A stretch of 27,304 bases of DNA, from assembly GCA_045644465.1 (NCBI GenBank), contig JAZRGV010000031.1, forward strand, positions 1 to 27,304, written 5' to 3'. The stretch comes from HGM04593 sp045644465 (GTDB taxonomy: Bacteria > Bacteroidota > Bacteroidia > Bacteroidales > Bacteroidaceae). Below the pieces are notes generated by a model. That model was given only the letters and a program-made list of their open reading frames with translations. It was not told the DNA's origin and searched no databases. Of this stretch, positions 15,714 through 25,243 are shown piece after piece (the first letter of the stretch is position 1; every line of letters begins with the position of its first letter). Both the position numbers and the translations under genes were made by a program.

Positions 15714-16877
15714 ATGGAAACCGCAAGAAAAAGACAAATTGCGATATTAGGCTCAACAGGCTCAATAGGCACACAGACACTGCAGGTAGTGGAGGAACAC
15801 CCCGAGTGTTTCGAGGTGTATGCCATAACAGCCAATACAAGAGTAGATGACCTTATTGCACAGGCACGCAAGTTTATGCCCGAAGCAGTGGTCATTGCCG
15901 ACGAAACAAAATACCAACAATTAAAAGAGTCTTTGGACGACCTTCCAATAAAGGTATATGCCGGATATGAAGCTATATGCCAAATTGTAGAATCGGGGCC
16001 AATAGACATTGTTGTTACTGCAATGGTAGGTTTTTCGGGATTGCGCCCCACAATCAATGCCATAAAGGCAGGCAAAGCCATAGCCCTTGCAAACAAAGAG
16101 ACAATGGTTGTTGCCGGTGAGCTTATCAATGCTTTGGCAATGGAACACAAGACACCAATACTGCCTGTAGATTCGGAACATTCAGCAATATTCCAATGTC
16201 TTGCAGGTGAGATGCATAATAAAGTAGAAAAACTTATTCTCACCGCATCGGGAGGGCCATTCCGCACATTCACCAAGGAGCAGCTCGAACATGTTACCAA
16301 GGAACAGGCTCTTAAACACCCTAATTGGAGTATGGGAGCAAAAATCACTATCGATTCAGCTTCGATGATGAACAAAGGATTCGAAGTGATGGAAGCCAAA
16401 TGGCTCTTTGGTGTTGGAGCGAAGGATATTGAAGTTGTTGTGCACCCACAATCGGTAATACACTCAATGGTGCAGTTCGAGGACGGAGCCATCAAGGCAC
16501 AGCTTGGCACACCCGATATGCGCCTACCCATTATGTATGCCCTGACCTACCCTTCGCGCCTGCCTTCCTCATTCGGACGTTTGGACTGGAGCACCATCAA
16601 GGAGTTCACTTTCGAGACACCTAACCTGGAGGTATTTCCAAACCTGCGCCTTGCCTACGAGGCACTCGCCAAAGGAGGCAACATCCCATGCGTGGTTAAT
16701 GCGGCAAACGAAATATGCGTTGCAGCATTCCTCAACGACCGCGTGAGATTCACCGATATGCCACGCCTGATTGAGAGAGCTATGGATGAAGCAACATATA
16801 TATTGAAACCCACACTCGACGACTACCTTGAAACAGACAAAGAGATTCGCCGCATGGTAGAAGAGTGGATAAACTAA
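15714..16877 (+). CDS. dxr: 1-deoxy-D-xylulose 5-phosphate reductoisomerase
   Basis: Converts DXP to MEP with NADPH, the second step of the non-mevalonate isoprenoid pathway. The NADPH-binding motif ILGSTGSIGTQT is at 10-21. LANKETMVVAGE, PVDSEHSAIFQ (metal and substrate binding), ASGGPFR and the flexible-loop HPNWSMGAKITIDSASMMNK follow in family order. The 387-residue length is normal. It supplies isoprenoids, including the undecaprenyl carrier used with MurA products. It lies 10 nt after the M23 gene and 29 nt before rseP. Confidence 0.96.
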   Translation: METARKRQIAILGSTGSIGTQTLQVVEEHPECFEVYAITANTRVDDLIAQARKFMPEAVVIADETKYQQLKESLDDLPIKVYAGYEAICQIVESGPIDIVVTAMVGFSGLRPTINAIKAGKAIALANKETMVVAGELINALAMEHKTPILPVDSEHSAIFQCLAGEMHNKVEKLILTASGGPFRTFTKEQLEHVTKEQALKHPNWSMGAKITIDSASMMNKGFEVMEAKWLFGVGAKDIEVVVHPQSVIHSMVQFEDGAIKAQLGTPDMRLPIMYALTYPSRLPSSFGRLDWSTIKEFTFETPNLEVFPNLRLAYEALAKGGNIPCVVNAANEICVAAFLNDRVRFTDMPRLIERAMDEATYILKPTLDDYLETDKEIRRMVEEWIN

Positions 16878-16906
16878 CAATAACAAACATTTTACAATAA
16901 TAAGAT

Positions 16907-18244
16907 ATGGAGATTATTTTGATACGCGCATTGCAGTTGATTATGGCTTTAAGCCTATTGGTGTTGATTCACGAATTTGGACATTTTCTTTTTGCAAGAA
17001 TTTTCAATGTAAGAGTTGACAAATTCTATCTTTTCTTCGACTGGAAATTCTCTTTGTTCAAATGGAAACCAAAGAACAGCGATACAGAATATGGTATCGG
17101 TTGGGTTCCCCTTGGCGGATATTGCAAAATTGCAGGAATGATTGACGAATCAATGGATACCGAGCAGATGAAACAGCCAGCACAACCATGGGAGTACCGT
17201 TCAAAGCCGGCATGGCAAAGACTGCTTATCATTGTTGGTGGTGTGATGTTCAACCTTATCCTTGCCATATTCCTTTACGCTATGATACTTTTCTCATGGG
17301 GTGAAGATCACACTGAGATGAATATGATGAAGAACGGCCTTGTATTCAATGAAACAGCCAAGGAGATTGGCTTCCGTGATGGAGACATTATCGTAAGCAT
17401 TGACGGAAAGGGCGGACAAAGACTTTACAACGACAAGGTGCGCAGTGCCAATATCTTCCGCGAGATATGTGATGCACAGGAGATTACCGTAATGCGAAGT
17501 GGCAAGGAGATTACCATTACCATGCCCGAAGAGCTTGGGTTGCTGAACATGAACAAGACAGGTTTGTTTATGCACGAAAGAATACTGCCTGTTATTGACA
17601 GCGTTGATGTCAAGGGAGCCGGTGCAGCTGCGGGAATAATTCAAGGCGACAGAATTGTTGCTATAGACGGAAATGTCATTGATTCTTGGAGCAACCTGAG
17701 AACAACCCTCGCCGACCTAAAAGAAAAAGGAAAACAGAACTTTGACATAGAGGTGTTGCGCGATAGCATAGTTCAACTGCATGTTGCCGTTGACAGCACA
17801 TTTGTGCTTGGTGTAATACCCGTTATGAACAACTACCCTGTTGTCCACACCGACTATGGATTCTTTGCGTCGTTCCCTGCCGGAATAATGTACGGATTTG
17901 ATGTGTTGCGTGGCTATGTCAGCGACTTTAAATATGTATTTACATCTGAAGGAGCAAAGTCTGTAGGAATGTTTGCTTCGATAGGTAGTCTTTTCCCATC
18001 GACATGGGACTGGCACGAATTCTGGCTGATGACAGCATTCCTCTCAATAATACTCGCATTTATGAACATATTGCCAATACCAGCTCTCGACGGAGGCCAT
18101 GCTCTTTTCCTGCTTGTAGAGATGATTACCGGCAAGCAACCAAGTGAGAAATTCCTTGAACGAGCACAGATGATAGGAATGCTCATTATATTAGGACTGT
18201 TTATACTTGCAACCTACAACGACCTGATGAAATTTGTATTCTAA
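16907..18244 (+). CDS. rseP: RseP-like site-2 zinc metalloprotease
   Basis: An inner-membrane protease of the RseP/S2P family that performs intramembrane cleavage, typically of anti-sigma factors. The zinc motif HEFGH is at 22-26 in the first membrane segment, and the second motif NILPIPALDGGH is at 387-398. Between them are two PDZ-like domains (roughly 120-210 and 215-305), the second with GAAAGIIQGDRIVAIDG. The 445-residue length is normal. No rseA or rpoE homologue is in the window. The serpin ORF begins one base after its stop. Confidence 0.93.
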   Translation: MEIILIRALQLIMALSLLVLIHEFGHFLFARIFNVRVDKFYLFFDWKFSLFKWKPKNSDTEYGIGWVPLGGYCKIAGMIDESMDTEQMKQPAQPWEYRSKPAWQRLLIIVGGVMFNLILAIFLYAMILFSWGEDHTEMNMMKNGLVFNETAKEIGFRDGDIIVSIDGKGGQRLYNDKVRSANIFREICDAQEITVMRSGKEITITMPEELGLLNMNKTGLFMHERILPVIDSVDVKGAGAAAGIIQGDRIVAIDGNVIDSWSNLRTTLADLKEKGKQNFDIEVLRDSIVQLHVAVDSTFVLGVIPVMNNYPVVHTDYGFFASFPAGIMYGFDVLRGYVSDFKYVFTSEGAKSVGMFASIGSLFPSTWDWHEFWLMTAFLSIILAFMNILPIPALDGGHALFLLVEMITGKQPSEKFLERAQMIGMLIILGLFILATYNDLMKFVF

Positions 18245-18245
18245 A

Positions 18246-19457
18246 ATGCTAAAGAAAGTATTATATATCACATTGGCTATATGCTTGTCGGCCTGCTGTT
18301 CAAAACAGAAGACAAGCATAAATGTAACAGCCAACACCATTGCTGATGCTCCCCAAAACGTAATTGCAAACGCAAACAGTTTTTGGGGCAATACCTTTAA
18401 CACCCTTTGTAATACAAGTAAGAAAGAGAACGTTTGCCTGTCGCCATTGAGTGCGCAATATGCTTTAGCTATGGTTGCGAATGGTGCAGAAGGCGAAACC
18501 AAAAAAGAGCTATACAAGGCTCTTGATTCAGCCAGCAATGTAAATGCCTTCTATAAGGAGTTGTTGAGAGACCTCAACACAAATAAAGAATGGCAACATT
18601 GCGAAGTGAACATCGCCAATTCAATATGGATAAACAATAAGTTGAGCGTAAAGGAGCCTTTTATAACCGAAAACAAAGAAAATTACGAGGCAACTATCGA
18701 GTCGGTTGCATTTAACGACAACACTCTTGAACGCATAAACGAATGGTGCAGCAAGATGACCAAAGGCAAAATACCTACCATATTGGATGACATCAAACCT
18801 AATGACAGGATGTACCTCATAAACGCTCTTTACTTCAATGCCATTTGGAACAAGAAGTTCAACAAAGAGAATACAAAAAAAGAGAAATTCACCACCGAAA
18901 ATGGAGAGGTTGTAGAAGTGGATATGATGAGGCAACGCGAAAACTCACTATATTACAACAACGAGGATTTCGAGATGACAATCAAGGGATATTACGACGG
19001 CAAGTACAGTATGCTGCTGGCGCTCCCCAAGAATGGTGTTAGATGCAGCGAGATAGCACAAATAATGATGAACGACCTCGACAATTACCTTTTGAAGATG
19101 AACAGATGTGACGTCGATTTATCCATGCCCAGATTCACAGTCGAATTCGGCTCGTCATTAAAGAAGGTTCTTGAACAACAAGGCATAATAAGAGCTTTTG
19201 GTCAAAGGGCTCAATTTGAGGGTATATCAGACGAACCGTTACGCATAAGCGATATAATGCAGAAGACATACGTAAAAGTTGACGAGGATGGTACTGAGGC
19301 CGCTGCAGTAACAGCTGTGAGAGTTGGCGCAATGTCTATGAGGCCACAGAATATAATACCAATGAAACTTGACCGTCCTTTCGTTTTCGCGATAATAAGA
19401 AACGACGGAAATGAAGTGTTGTTTGTAGGCAAAGTAGGTAACCCTATAGAGAAATAA
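18246..19457 (+). CDS. Serpin-family lipoprotein (predicted serine protease inhibitor)
   Basis: The 403-residue protein has a lipoprotein signal (LSAC lipobox, lipid Cys17), then a full serpin fold with NVCLSPLSAQYALAMVANGA (62-81), LINALYFNAIW (191-201) and the C-terminal RPFVFAIIR...LFVGKVGNP. The reactive-centre hinge is EDGTEAAAVTAV (347-358), with small residues at P12-P9 as in inhibitory serpins. Counting from P17 Glu347 places P1-P1' at Met363-Ser364, the same pair as alpha-1-antitrypsin, so elastase-like proteases are plausible targets. The ATG at 18246 is preferred over an in-frame TTG at 18234 because it starts the signal peptide directly. It is tightly linked to rseP. Serpins are uncommon in Bacteroidota. 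The cell-surface side cannot be told. Confidence 0.92.
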   Translation: MLKKVLYITLAICLSACCSKQKTSINVTANTIADAPQNVIANANSFWGNTFNTLCNTSKKENVCLSPLSAQYALAMVANGAEGETKKELYKALDSASNVNAFYKELLRDLNTNKEWQHCEVNIANSIWINNKLSVKEPFITENKENYEATIESVAFNDNTLERINEWCSKMTKGKIPTILDDIKPNDRMYLINALYFNAIWNKKFNKENTKKEKFTTENGEVVEVDMMRQRENSLYYNNEDFEMTIKGYYDGKYSMLLALPKNGVRCSEIAQIMMNDLDNYLLKMNRCDVDLSMPRFTVEFGSSLKKVLEQQGIIRAFGQRAQFEGISDEPLRISDIMQKTYVKVDEDGTEAAAVTAVRVGAMSMRPQNIIPMKLDRPFVFAIIRNDGNEVLFVGKVGNPIEK

Positions 19458-19471
19458 AAAAACAAAACGAT

Positions 19472-20809
19472 ATGAAACGCTTTTTTGGAACACTATTGTT
19501 GTTGCTCATTGTAGCGACAGGCTTCAGCAAAAGCCCCAAGTATATATTCTACTTCATTGGTGACGGAATGGGCCCATCGCACGTACGCGGAACAGAGCTC
19601 TTTTTCAGCGAGTTGTTTGGGCAGGAGTTAAGATTACCATTCACTACATTTCCTTATACAGCCTTCGTCACCACCCATTCGGCAAGCAACGGCGTTACCG
19701 ACTCTGCCGCTTCGGGCACAGCATTGGCAACAGGCTCAAAGGCAAACAACGGTTACATTGGCGTTGATGCAAACGGCGAGGATGTATATAGTGTTGCACA
19801 CAAGGCAAAGGAGAGAGGTCTCGCGGTGGGAATAGCAACAACAGTTCCCATAAACCACGCGACACCGGCAGCCTTCTATGCCCATAACAAGAGCCGCAAC
19901 AACTATAACGAAATAGCACAATGGATGCTCACAGCCGACTACGATTTCTATGCAGGAGGTGATGTAAAATGTAGCAAAGAACAACGCAATACTCTATACG
20001 GCAAAGCAAAAGAACAGGGCTATACCATTGCACGCGGATATAGCGACTACAAGGCAAAAGCCGATGAAGCCAAGAAGATGATGCTGTACCAGAAGAACGT
20101 ATCAGAGGAGTTGCCATACGCCATAGACAATGAATATAATAATGTTGACTTGAACTTGTACAATATAACACGCGCCGGAATTGAATTCCTTTACAACAAG
20201 AACAAGGATGGTTTCTTCTTTATGGTGGAGGGTGGCAAGATTGACTATGCATCGCACAGTGATGATGCTGCTACAGCTTTCTATGAAGTTTTCGGGTTCA
20301 GTTCAGCCATCGAAACTGCATTGGAGTTCTACAACCAACACAAGGACGAAACACTTATTATAGTAACTGCCGACCACGAGACAGGAGGCCTTGTATTGGG
20401 TTACAACGGTAACTACGCACTGTACTTCAAGGAGCTTACAAAACAGAAGGTCAGTGTAAACAAAGTCCAGGCGATGCTGAATGCACTTGGCACTACAACA
20501 TGGGGCAAGGTTAATGAAGTTGTAAAAGAGAACAGCGGTGTATCTATTCGCGGCAACCATAACGAGAACGATAGTGTTGAGATGACATCGGACATTGCCG
20601 GCAGAATTGCTGCAGAGGCTATATATGACATTGACCGCAAGGCTGCCATTTCATGGGCAAGCGGCAACCACTCGGGTACATACGTACCACTGTATGCCAT
20701 AGGATGCGGTGCCGAAGAATTCCACGGAGTGATGGACAATACCGACATTCCAAAGACCATTGAAAAGGTTGCACAACTCAACAAGGAAAAGAGAAAAAGA
20801 AAGAGATAA
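19472..20809 (+). CDS. Exported PhoA-type alkaline phosphatase
   Basis: A periplasmic or secreted phosphomonoesterase with a signal peptide (about 1-19). It keeps the active-site set of the PhoA family: Asp31 (IGDGMG), nucleophile Ser78 in TDSAASGTALATG, Glu253/Asp258/His262 in EGGKIDYASH, Asp301-His302 in TADHETGG and His400 in NHSGTY. The length of 445 residues is normal. The C-terminus ends in a basic KEKRKRKR tail. It follows the serpin by 14 nt. No Pho-box-like site was sought beyond the short gap. The physiological substrate is unknown. Confidence 0.93.
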   Translation: MKRFFGTLLLLLIVATGFSKSPKYIFYFIGDGMGPSHVRGTELFFSELFGQELRLPFTTFPYTAFVTTHSASNGVTDSAASGTALATGSKANNGYIGVDANGEDVYSVAHKAKERGLAVGIATTVPINHATPAAFYAHNKSRNNYNEIAQWMLTADYDFYAGGDVKCSKEQRNTLYGKAKEQGYTIARGYSDYKAKADEAKKMMLYQKNVSEELPYAIDNEYNNVDLNLYNITRAGIEFLYNKNKDGFFFMVEGGKIDYASHSDDAATAFYEVFGFSSAIETALEFYNQHKDETLIIVTADHETGGLVLGYNGNYALYFKELTKQKVSVNKVQAMLNALGTTTWGKVNEVVKENSGVSIRGNHNENDSVEMTSDIAGRIAAEAIYDIDRKAAISWASGNHSGTYVPLYAIGCGAEEFHGVMDNTDIPKTIEKVAQLNKEKRKRKR

Positions 20810-20824
20810 CCTATTGGCAGGTTA
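20807..20824 (+). other. Small inverted repeat over the phosphatase stop codon
   Basis: TAACCT and AGGTTA flank a 6-nt loop and include the stop codon at 20807-20809. No T-run follows, so a terminator is doubtful. It may be a weak mRNA end or processing hairpin before rnr. Confidence 0.25.
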
Positions 20825-20855
20825 CAAAAAATGATTAACCATAAAATTGAGTGAT

Positions 20856-23003
20856 ATGGCAAAGAAAGGCGGAAAAGGGAAAGGACGCATAAACAAGAAC
20901 ATGCTTGTTGATATGCTTGTAGGGTTGTTCAACCGCAGCGAAGGCAAGACGTTCAGCCCCAAGGAGATATTCAAGGAGTTGAACCTTACATCCACTTCGG
21001 CACGAACACTATGTGTACACATTCTTGATGATATGGTTTTTGACGGATATATCATGGAACCTGAATTCCGCCGATATGTCCTTGCCAACAACATCTCTAT
21101 GCTGTATGGACGATTCTCTCGCAACAGAGACGGTTATAACGAATTCTACCCAGAGGATGGCAGCGAGCCCGTACTCATCAGTGAACGTAATTCGGCACAT
21201 GCCTTGACCGACGACATGGTACGCGTTGCACTCTTTGCACGTCGCAGAGGACGAGGCCGCGAAGGCGAGGTGGTGGAGATTGTAAAACGCAAGCACGATA
21301 CCTTTGTTGGAGAGTTACACGTAGAAAGACATTACGCCTTTCTTATAACAGAAAATCGTGTAATGCCTAATGACATATTCATCCCAAAGGATATGTTGAA
21401 GGGTGGCAAGAACGGCGACAAGGCCGTTGTTAAAATGCTTGAGTGGCCAATGGAAAGCAAGAACCCCGTTGGAAAAGTTATCGATATCCTTGGCAAATGC
21501 GGTGATAACGATACCGAGATGAATGCCATACTTGCAGAATATGGCCTGCCATACGTATATCCGGCAGCGGTTGAAGAGGCTGCAAACAAGCTGAGCAACA
21601 ATATCACCGCCGAGGAGATAGCCAAACGCGCCGACTTCCGCAATGTAACAACCTTCACCATTGACCCTATAGATGCAAAAGACTTTGACGACGCTCTCTC
21701 TATTCGCCCTGCAGGCGAGGGATTATGGGAGATTGGCGTGCACATTGCCGACGTTTCATACTATGTCACTGAGGGAGGCATCATAGACAAAGAGGCATTT
21801 AAGCGAGCCACATCAATATACCTTGTTGACCGCACTATCCCAATGTTACCCGAGCACCTCTGTAATTTCCTGTGCTCACTACGCCCCAACGAGGAGAAAC
21901 TGACTTACTCGGTGATATTTACCATGAACGAAAAGGCCGAAGTAAAGAAATTCGAGATAACACGCGCAGTGATAAAGAGCGACCGACGTTTCAGCTACGA
22001 AGAGGTACAGGATATAATAGAAAAAGGCGAAGGTGAATATTACGAAGAGATATCTACACTTAACAGACTTGCACAGAAGATGCGCGAGAAACGCTTCACT
22101 GCCGGAGCCATAGATTTTCAACAGGCACAAGTACATTTCCGACTCGACGAGGATGGCAAGCCACTGTCGGTATATTTCAGCGAGAGCAACGAATCGCACC
22201 AGCTTATAGAAGAGTTCATGTTGCTTGCCAACCGCACTGTAGCCGAAAAAATTGGCAAGAAAACAGCAAACAGCACACCAAAGACATTCGTATATCGCAT
22301 ACACGACGAACCAAACCCCGAGAAACTGACTATGCTGGCGAAGTTCGTTACCAAACTAGGATATAAGATGCGTAGCGGCTCGGGGCGCACCACATCGGCC
22401 AATGCACTCAACAGTTTGTTGAAAGATGTGCACGGAAGCAAAGAACAGAACGTGATAGAACAGATATCGTTGCGCACAATGCAAAAGGCACGTTACTCTA
22501 CCGGTAACATAGGACACTACGGGCTTGCATTCCGCTACTACACACACTTTACATCGCCCATACGTCGTTATCCCGACCTGCTTGTACACCGCCTGCTCGA
22601 CCGCTATCTTACCCTTGGAGCGCGCTCGGTGAGCCAACCCAAATATGAGGATTTGTGCGAACACTGTTCGGCACAAGAGCAGGTTGCCGCAAATGCAGAA
22701 CGCGCAAGCATCAAGTACAAACAGGTGGAGTTTATGAGTGAACATATCGGCGAAGAGTACGATGCTGTTATCAGCGGAGTTACCGAATGGGGTATGTATG
22801 CCGAGATTAACGATAACAAGTGCGAAGGAATGATTCCTATGCGCACCCTGCAAGACGACTATTACGAGTTTGACGATGCCAACTACTGCATCATAGGCCG
22901 CCGTCACCACCGTAAGTTCACCATTGGCGACCCGGTGAGAATACGCATCGTACGCGCCAATCTCGACCGCAAACTGCTCGACTTTGAGATGGTAGAAGAG
23001 TAA
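20856..23003 (+). CDS. rnr: Ribonuclease R
   Basis: A 3'-to-5' processive exoribonuclease of the RNB family that degrades structured RNA. A winged-helix-like N-terminus (about 15-60), cold-shock domains (about 70-220), the RNB catalytic domain with DAKDFDDALS (273-282, metal-binding Asps) and a C-terminal S1 domain (about 630-713, GVTEWGMYAEI) are visible. I take the ATG at 20856 (715 residues); an in-frame TTG at 20847 would add three residues. Its N-terminus is Lys/Gly-rich (MAKKGGKGKGR). It is 46 nt after the phosphatase gene. Confidence 0.95.
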   Translation: MAKKGGKGKGRINKNMLVDMLVGLFNRSEGKTFSPKEIFKELNLTSTSARTLCVHILDDMVFDGYIMEPEFRRYVLANNISMLYGRFSRNRDGYNEFYPEDGSEPVLISERNSAHALTDDMVRVALFARRRGRGREGEVVEIVKRKHDTFVGELHVERHYAFLITENRVMPNDIFIPKDMLKGGKNGDKAVVKMLEWPMESKNPVGKVIDILGKCGDNDTEMNAILAEYGLPYVYPAAVEEAANKLSNNITAEEIAKRADFRNVTTFTIDPIDAKDFDDALSIRPAGEGLWEIGVHIADVSYYVTEGGIIDKEAFKRATSIYLVDRTIPMLPEHLCNFLCSLRPNEEKLTYSVIFTMNEKAEVKKFEITRAVIKSDRRFSYEEVQDIIEKGEGEYYEEISTLNRLAQKMREKRFTAGAIDFQQAQVHFRLDEDGKPLSVYFSESNESHQLIEEFMLLANRTVAEKIGKKTANSTPKTFVYRIHDEPNPEKLTMLAKFVTKLGYKMRSGSGRTTSANALNSLLKDVHGSKEQNVIEQISLRTMQKARYSTGNIGHYGLAFRYYTHFTSPIRRYPDLLVHRLLDRYLTLGARSVSQPKYEDLCEHCSAQEQVAANAERASIKYKQVEFMSEHIGEEYDAVISGVTEWGMYAEINDNKCEGMIPMRTLQDDYYEFDDANYCIIGRRHHRKFTIGDPVRIRIVRANLDRKLLDFEMVEE

Positions 23004-23038
23004 TATTTCGCTTTTTAGTCATTCTCAACACAGAATTC

Positions 23039-23722
23039 ATGAAACTACTTATAATAGAAGACGACAACTCCTTGCGCGAAATAATGCAACGTGCACTAAC
23101 CGCAGAGGGATATATTGTAGAAACAGCCTCAACATTCTTTGAAGCCGAAGATAAGATTGCGGGCTACGAATACGACTGCATCATGCTCGATATAATGCTG
23201 CCCGACGGTAACGGACTGAAGCTGTTGCAACAGATAAAATCGCTTGGCAAGAACGACCGAGTGATAATAATCTCTGCACGCGACTCACTCGACGACAAGA
23301 TAGAGGGACTTGAGCTTGGAGCCGACGACTACCTGCCCAAGCCATTCTACATGGCAGAACTTTCGGCACGCATAAAGAGCGTGATGCGACGTGGAGCAAC
23401 CGCAGTGAGCAGCACGATGAACACAGGCAACATACAGCTCGACCTGAACAGCCGACGCGTTACAATAGCCGGCAAAGATATACCGTTGCTGAAAAAAGAG
23501 TTTGACATATTGCTCTACTTTATGCAACGCCCCGGGCACATCATAGACAAAACCGTTCTCGCCGAGGGAGTATGGGGCGACCATATTGATATGGCCGATA
23601 ACTTTCAATTCGTATATGCACAGATAAAGAACCTGAGAAAAAAACTCACCGAAGCCGGTGCCGACAATAACATCAAGGCTGTGTATGGCTTTGGATATAA
23701 ATTTTGTGAAGCTGCAGAATGA
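23039..23722 (+). CDS. OmpR/PhoB-family response regulator
   Basis: A two-component transcription regulator of 227 residues. The receiver domain (1-118) has the acidic pair Glu7-Asp8-Asp9, the phosphoacceptor Asp51 in IMLDIMLPDGNG and the Lys-Pro switch KPF. A winged-helix DNA-binding domain follows (about 130-225) with GVWGD and a C-terminal VYGFGYKF hairpin. It overlaps the kinase gene by 4 nt (ATGA), so the two are a cognate pair. The signal and regulon cannot be told. It follows rnr by 35 nt. Confidence 0.94.
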   Translation: MKLLIIEDDNSLREIMQRALTAEGYIVETASTFFEAEDKIAGYEYDCIMLDIMLPDGNGLKLLQQIKSLGKNDRVIIISARDSLDDKIEGLELGADDYLPKPFYMAELSARIKSVMRRGATAVSSTMNTGNIQLDLNSRRVTIAGKDIPLLKKEFDILLYFMQRPGHIIDKTVLAEGVWGDHIDMADNFQFVYAQIKNLRKKLTEAGADNNIKAVYGFGYKFCEAAE

Positions 23723-24978
23723 AACTTATAACACGCATAACACTACGACTTGCCATAGTGCTGTTACCCATTATGATTATATGGGGAACAATTTTCTATT
23801 TCTCTATGGTTACCGAGATTAACGATGAGGCAGATGACACCCTTGAGGAGTATGCCGAGATGCTTGTAAGACGCACTCTTGCAGGCAAGGAGTTACCCAT
23901 GCCGGGCAACGGCAGCAACAACACATACTCAATAGAGCCATTGCCGGGCGATGCCCACTATGAGACGACATTCACTTTCAAGAACCGCCGTATATATATC
24001 CACGAAGAGAGAGAGACCGAGCCTGCACGTGAACTGACAATGATATTCTTTGATAAGGAGAACAATGCATACAGGCTTGTGGTGTCAACCCCCACATTCG
24101 AACGCGAAGACCTGTTACAGAAAATTTTCATATACATAGTAGTGCTTTATGTGCTGTTGATGCTCACAATACTTACAGTCACAGCATTGGTATTCCACTA
24201 CAGCATGAAACCATTGTATGCACTATTGCGTTGGCTCGACCACTACCACCCCGGCAAAGGAACAGAGAACTTGCCCATATCACATGCAACAATAGAATTC
24301 AAGAAACTCACCGAAGCAGCACGCCACACTATAGAACGCGCAGAGAACTATATGGAAAGACAGAAGCAGTTCATAGGCAATGCCTCACATGAACTGCAGA
24401 CACCGCTTGCCATATTAGGCACACGAATAGAGTGGATGATTGACAACACACAGCTCACCGAAGAGCAGTTCGCCGAGCTGTCGAAGATGCGCCAATCGCT
24501 GCACAGGATGAACCGCCTTAACCGCACATTGCTGTTGTTGTCGAAGATTGAAAACAACCAATTCCCCGAAAGAGCAGACATTGACTTGGTAGAGATTATA
24601 AACAACGAGATTGGAATATACAGCGAGATTTATGGCGACAGCATAAAGTGCAGAACAGAACTGCCGGAACACTTTGTTGTAAACATGAATGAGTCGCTTG
24701 CGACTACCATGATAACAAACCTTATTAAAAATGCATTCCTTCACACAAGCGAAGATAGCGCTGTTGATATAAGCATAAAGAACAGAGTGCTTGCAATTGC
24801 CAACAACGGCAGTGAACCGCTTGACAGTTCACGCCTGTTCGACCGCTTTTACACAAGTGGCAAGAAAGGCTCTACAGGCCTTGGACTTACGCTTGTAAAA
24901 TCCATTGCCGACAGTTATAATTTCAAGATTGAATACTTATTCAAAGAAGGCAAGCATTGCTTTAAAGTGATGTTTTAG
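23719..24978 (+). CDS. Membrane sensor histidine kinase
   Basis: The 419-residue kinase has two membrane segments (about 11-30 and 136-160) enclosing a periplasmic sensor of about 105 residues with no family I recognise. The dimerisation/phosphoacceptor region carries His224 in GNASHELQTPLAIL. The ATPase domain has the N box NLIKNAFLHT, a G1 region reading ANNGSEPLD (the usual DxG Asp is not present) and GSTGLGL. Such G1 variation is common in Bacteroidota kinases, so activity is still expected. It is coupled to the regulator by a 4-nt overlap. Confidence 0.93.
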   Translation: MKLITRITLRLAIVLLPIMIIWGTIFYFSMVTEINDEADDTLEEYAEMLVRRTLAGKELPMPGNGSNNTYSIEPLPGDAHYETTFTFKNRRIYIHEERETEPARELTMIFFDKENNAYRLVVSTPTFEREDLLQKIFIYIVVLYVLLMLTILTVTALVFHYSMKPLYALLRWLDHYHPGKGTENLPISHATIEFKKLTEAARHTIERAENYMERQKQFIGNASHELQTPLAILGTRIEWMIDNTQLTEEQFAELSKMRQSLHRMNRLNRTLLLLSKIENNQFPERADIDLVEIINNEIGIYSEIYGDSIKCRTELPEHFVVNMNESLATTMITNLIKNAFLHTSEDSAVDISIKNRVLAIANNGSEPLDSSRLFDRFYTSGKKGSTGLGLTLVKSIADSYNFKIEYLFKEGKHCFKVMF

Positions 24979-24992
24979 TTTAGAGTGTAGAA

Positions 24993-25018
24993 GTAGGGTT
25001 AGCCAGCCCTAACACTAC
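24993..25018 (+). terminator. Possible weak terminator after the histidine kinase gene
   Basis: GTAG-G-GTTAG pairs with CTAAC-A-CTAC around a CCAGCC loop, nine pairs with one mismatch, 14 nt after the kinase stop codon. No T-tract follows, so the call is weak. Confidence 0.35.
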
Positions 25019-25210
25019 CGATTCCAAATAATAGCTATACCCAAGCGACGTATGAAGGTACAGCACTGTTCCCAACATACGCCACTGAATTTATACAATT
25101 CTACTCTATAGGAATCTGAATAATAGACAACCATTGCTCTGGGTCTTCTTGATTCCATACTCCGTCAATGTAGGAAGTGGGCAGGGTGAACATATCGGTT
25201 CTCCTGCTGT

Positions 25211-25243
25211 GCACAAAAAAAAGGAGTTCCTTTTGGAACTCCT
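25211..25243 (-). terminator. Rho-independent terminator of tRNA-Cys
   Basis: On the minus strand, directly after the tRNA 3' end, a GGAGTTCC/GGAACTCC stem with flanking AA/TT pairs and an AAAA loop is followed by a run of eight T. This is a strong intrinsic terminator. Confidence 0.9.

Noticed and set aside
15653..16531. 292-codon minus-strand open frame opposite dxr
   Set aside because: It is the antisense shadow of dxr. The Ser/Cys/Ile-rich composition matches reverse-complemented dxr codons and no family is visible.
18234..18245. Upstream TTG start for the serpin
   Set aside because: It overlaps rseP and adds MYSK ahead of a good lipoprotein signal that starts at the ATG at 18246.
22356..22910. 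184-codon minus-strand open frame within rnr
   Set aside because: It is antisense to the RNB and S1 domains of RNase R, with no start context or motif of its own.
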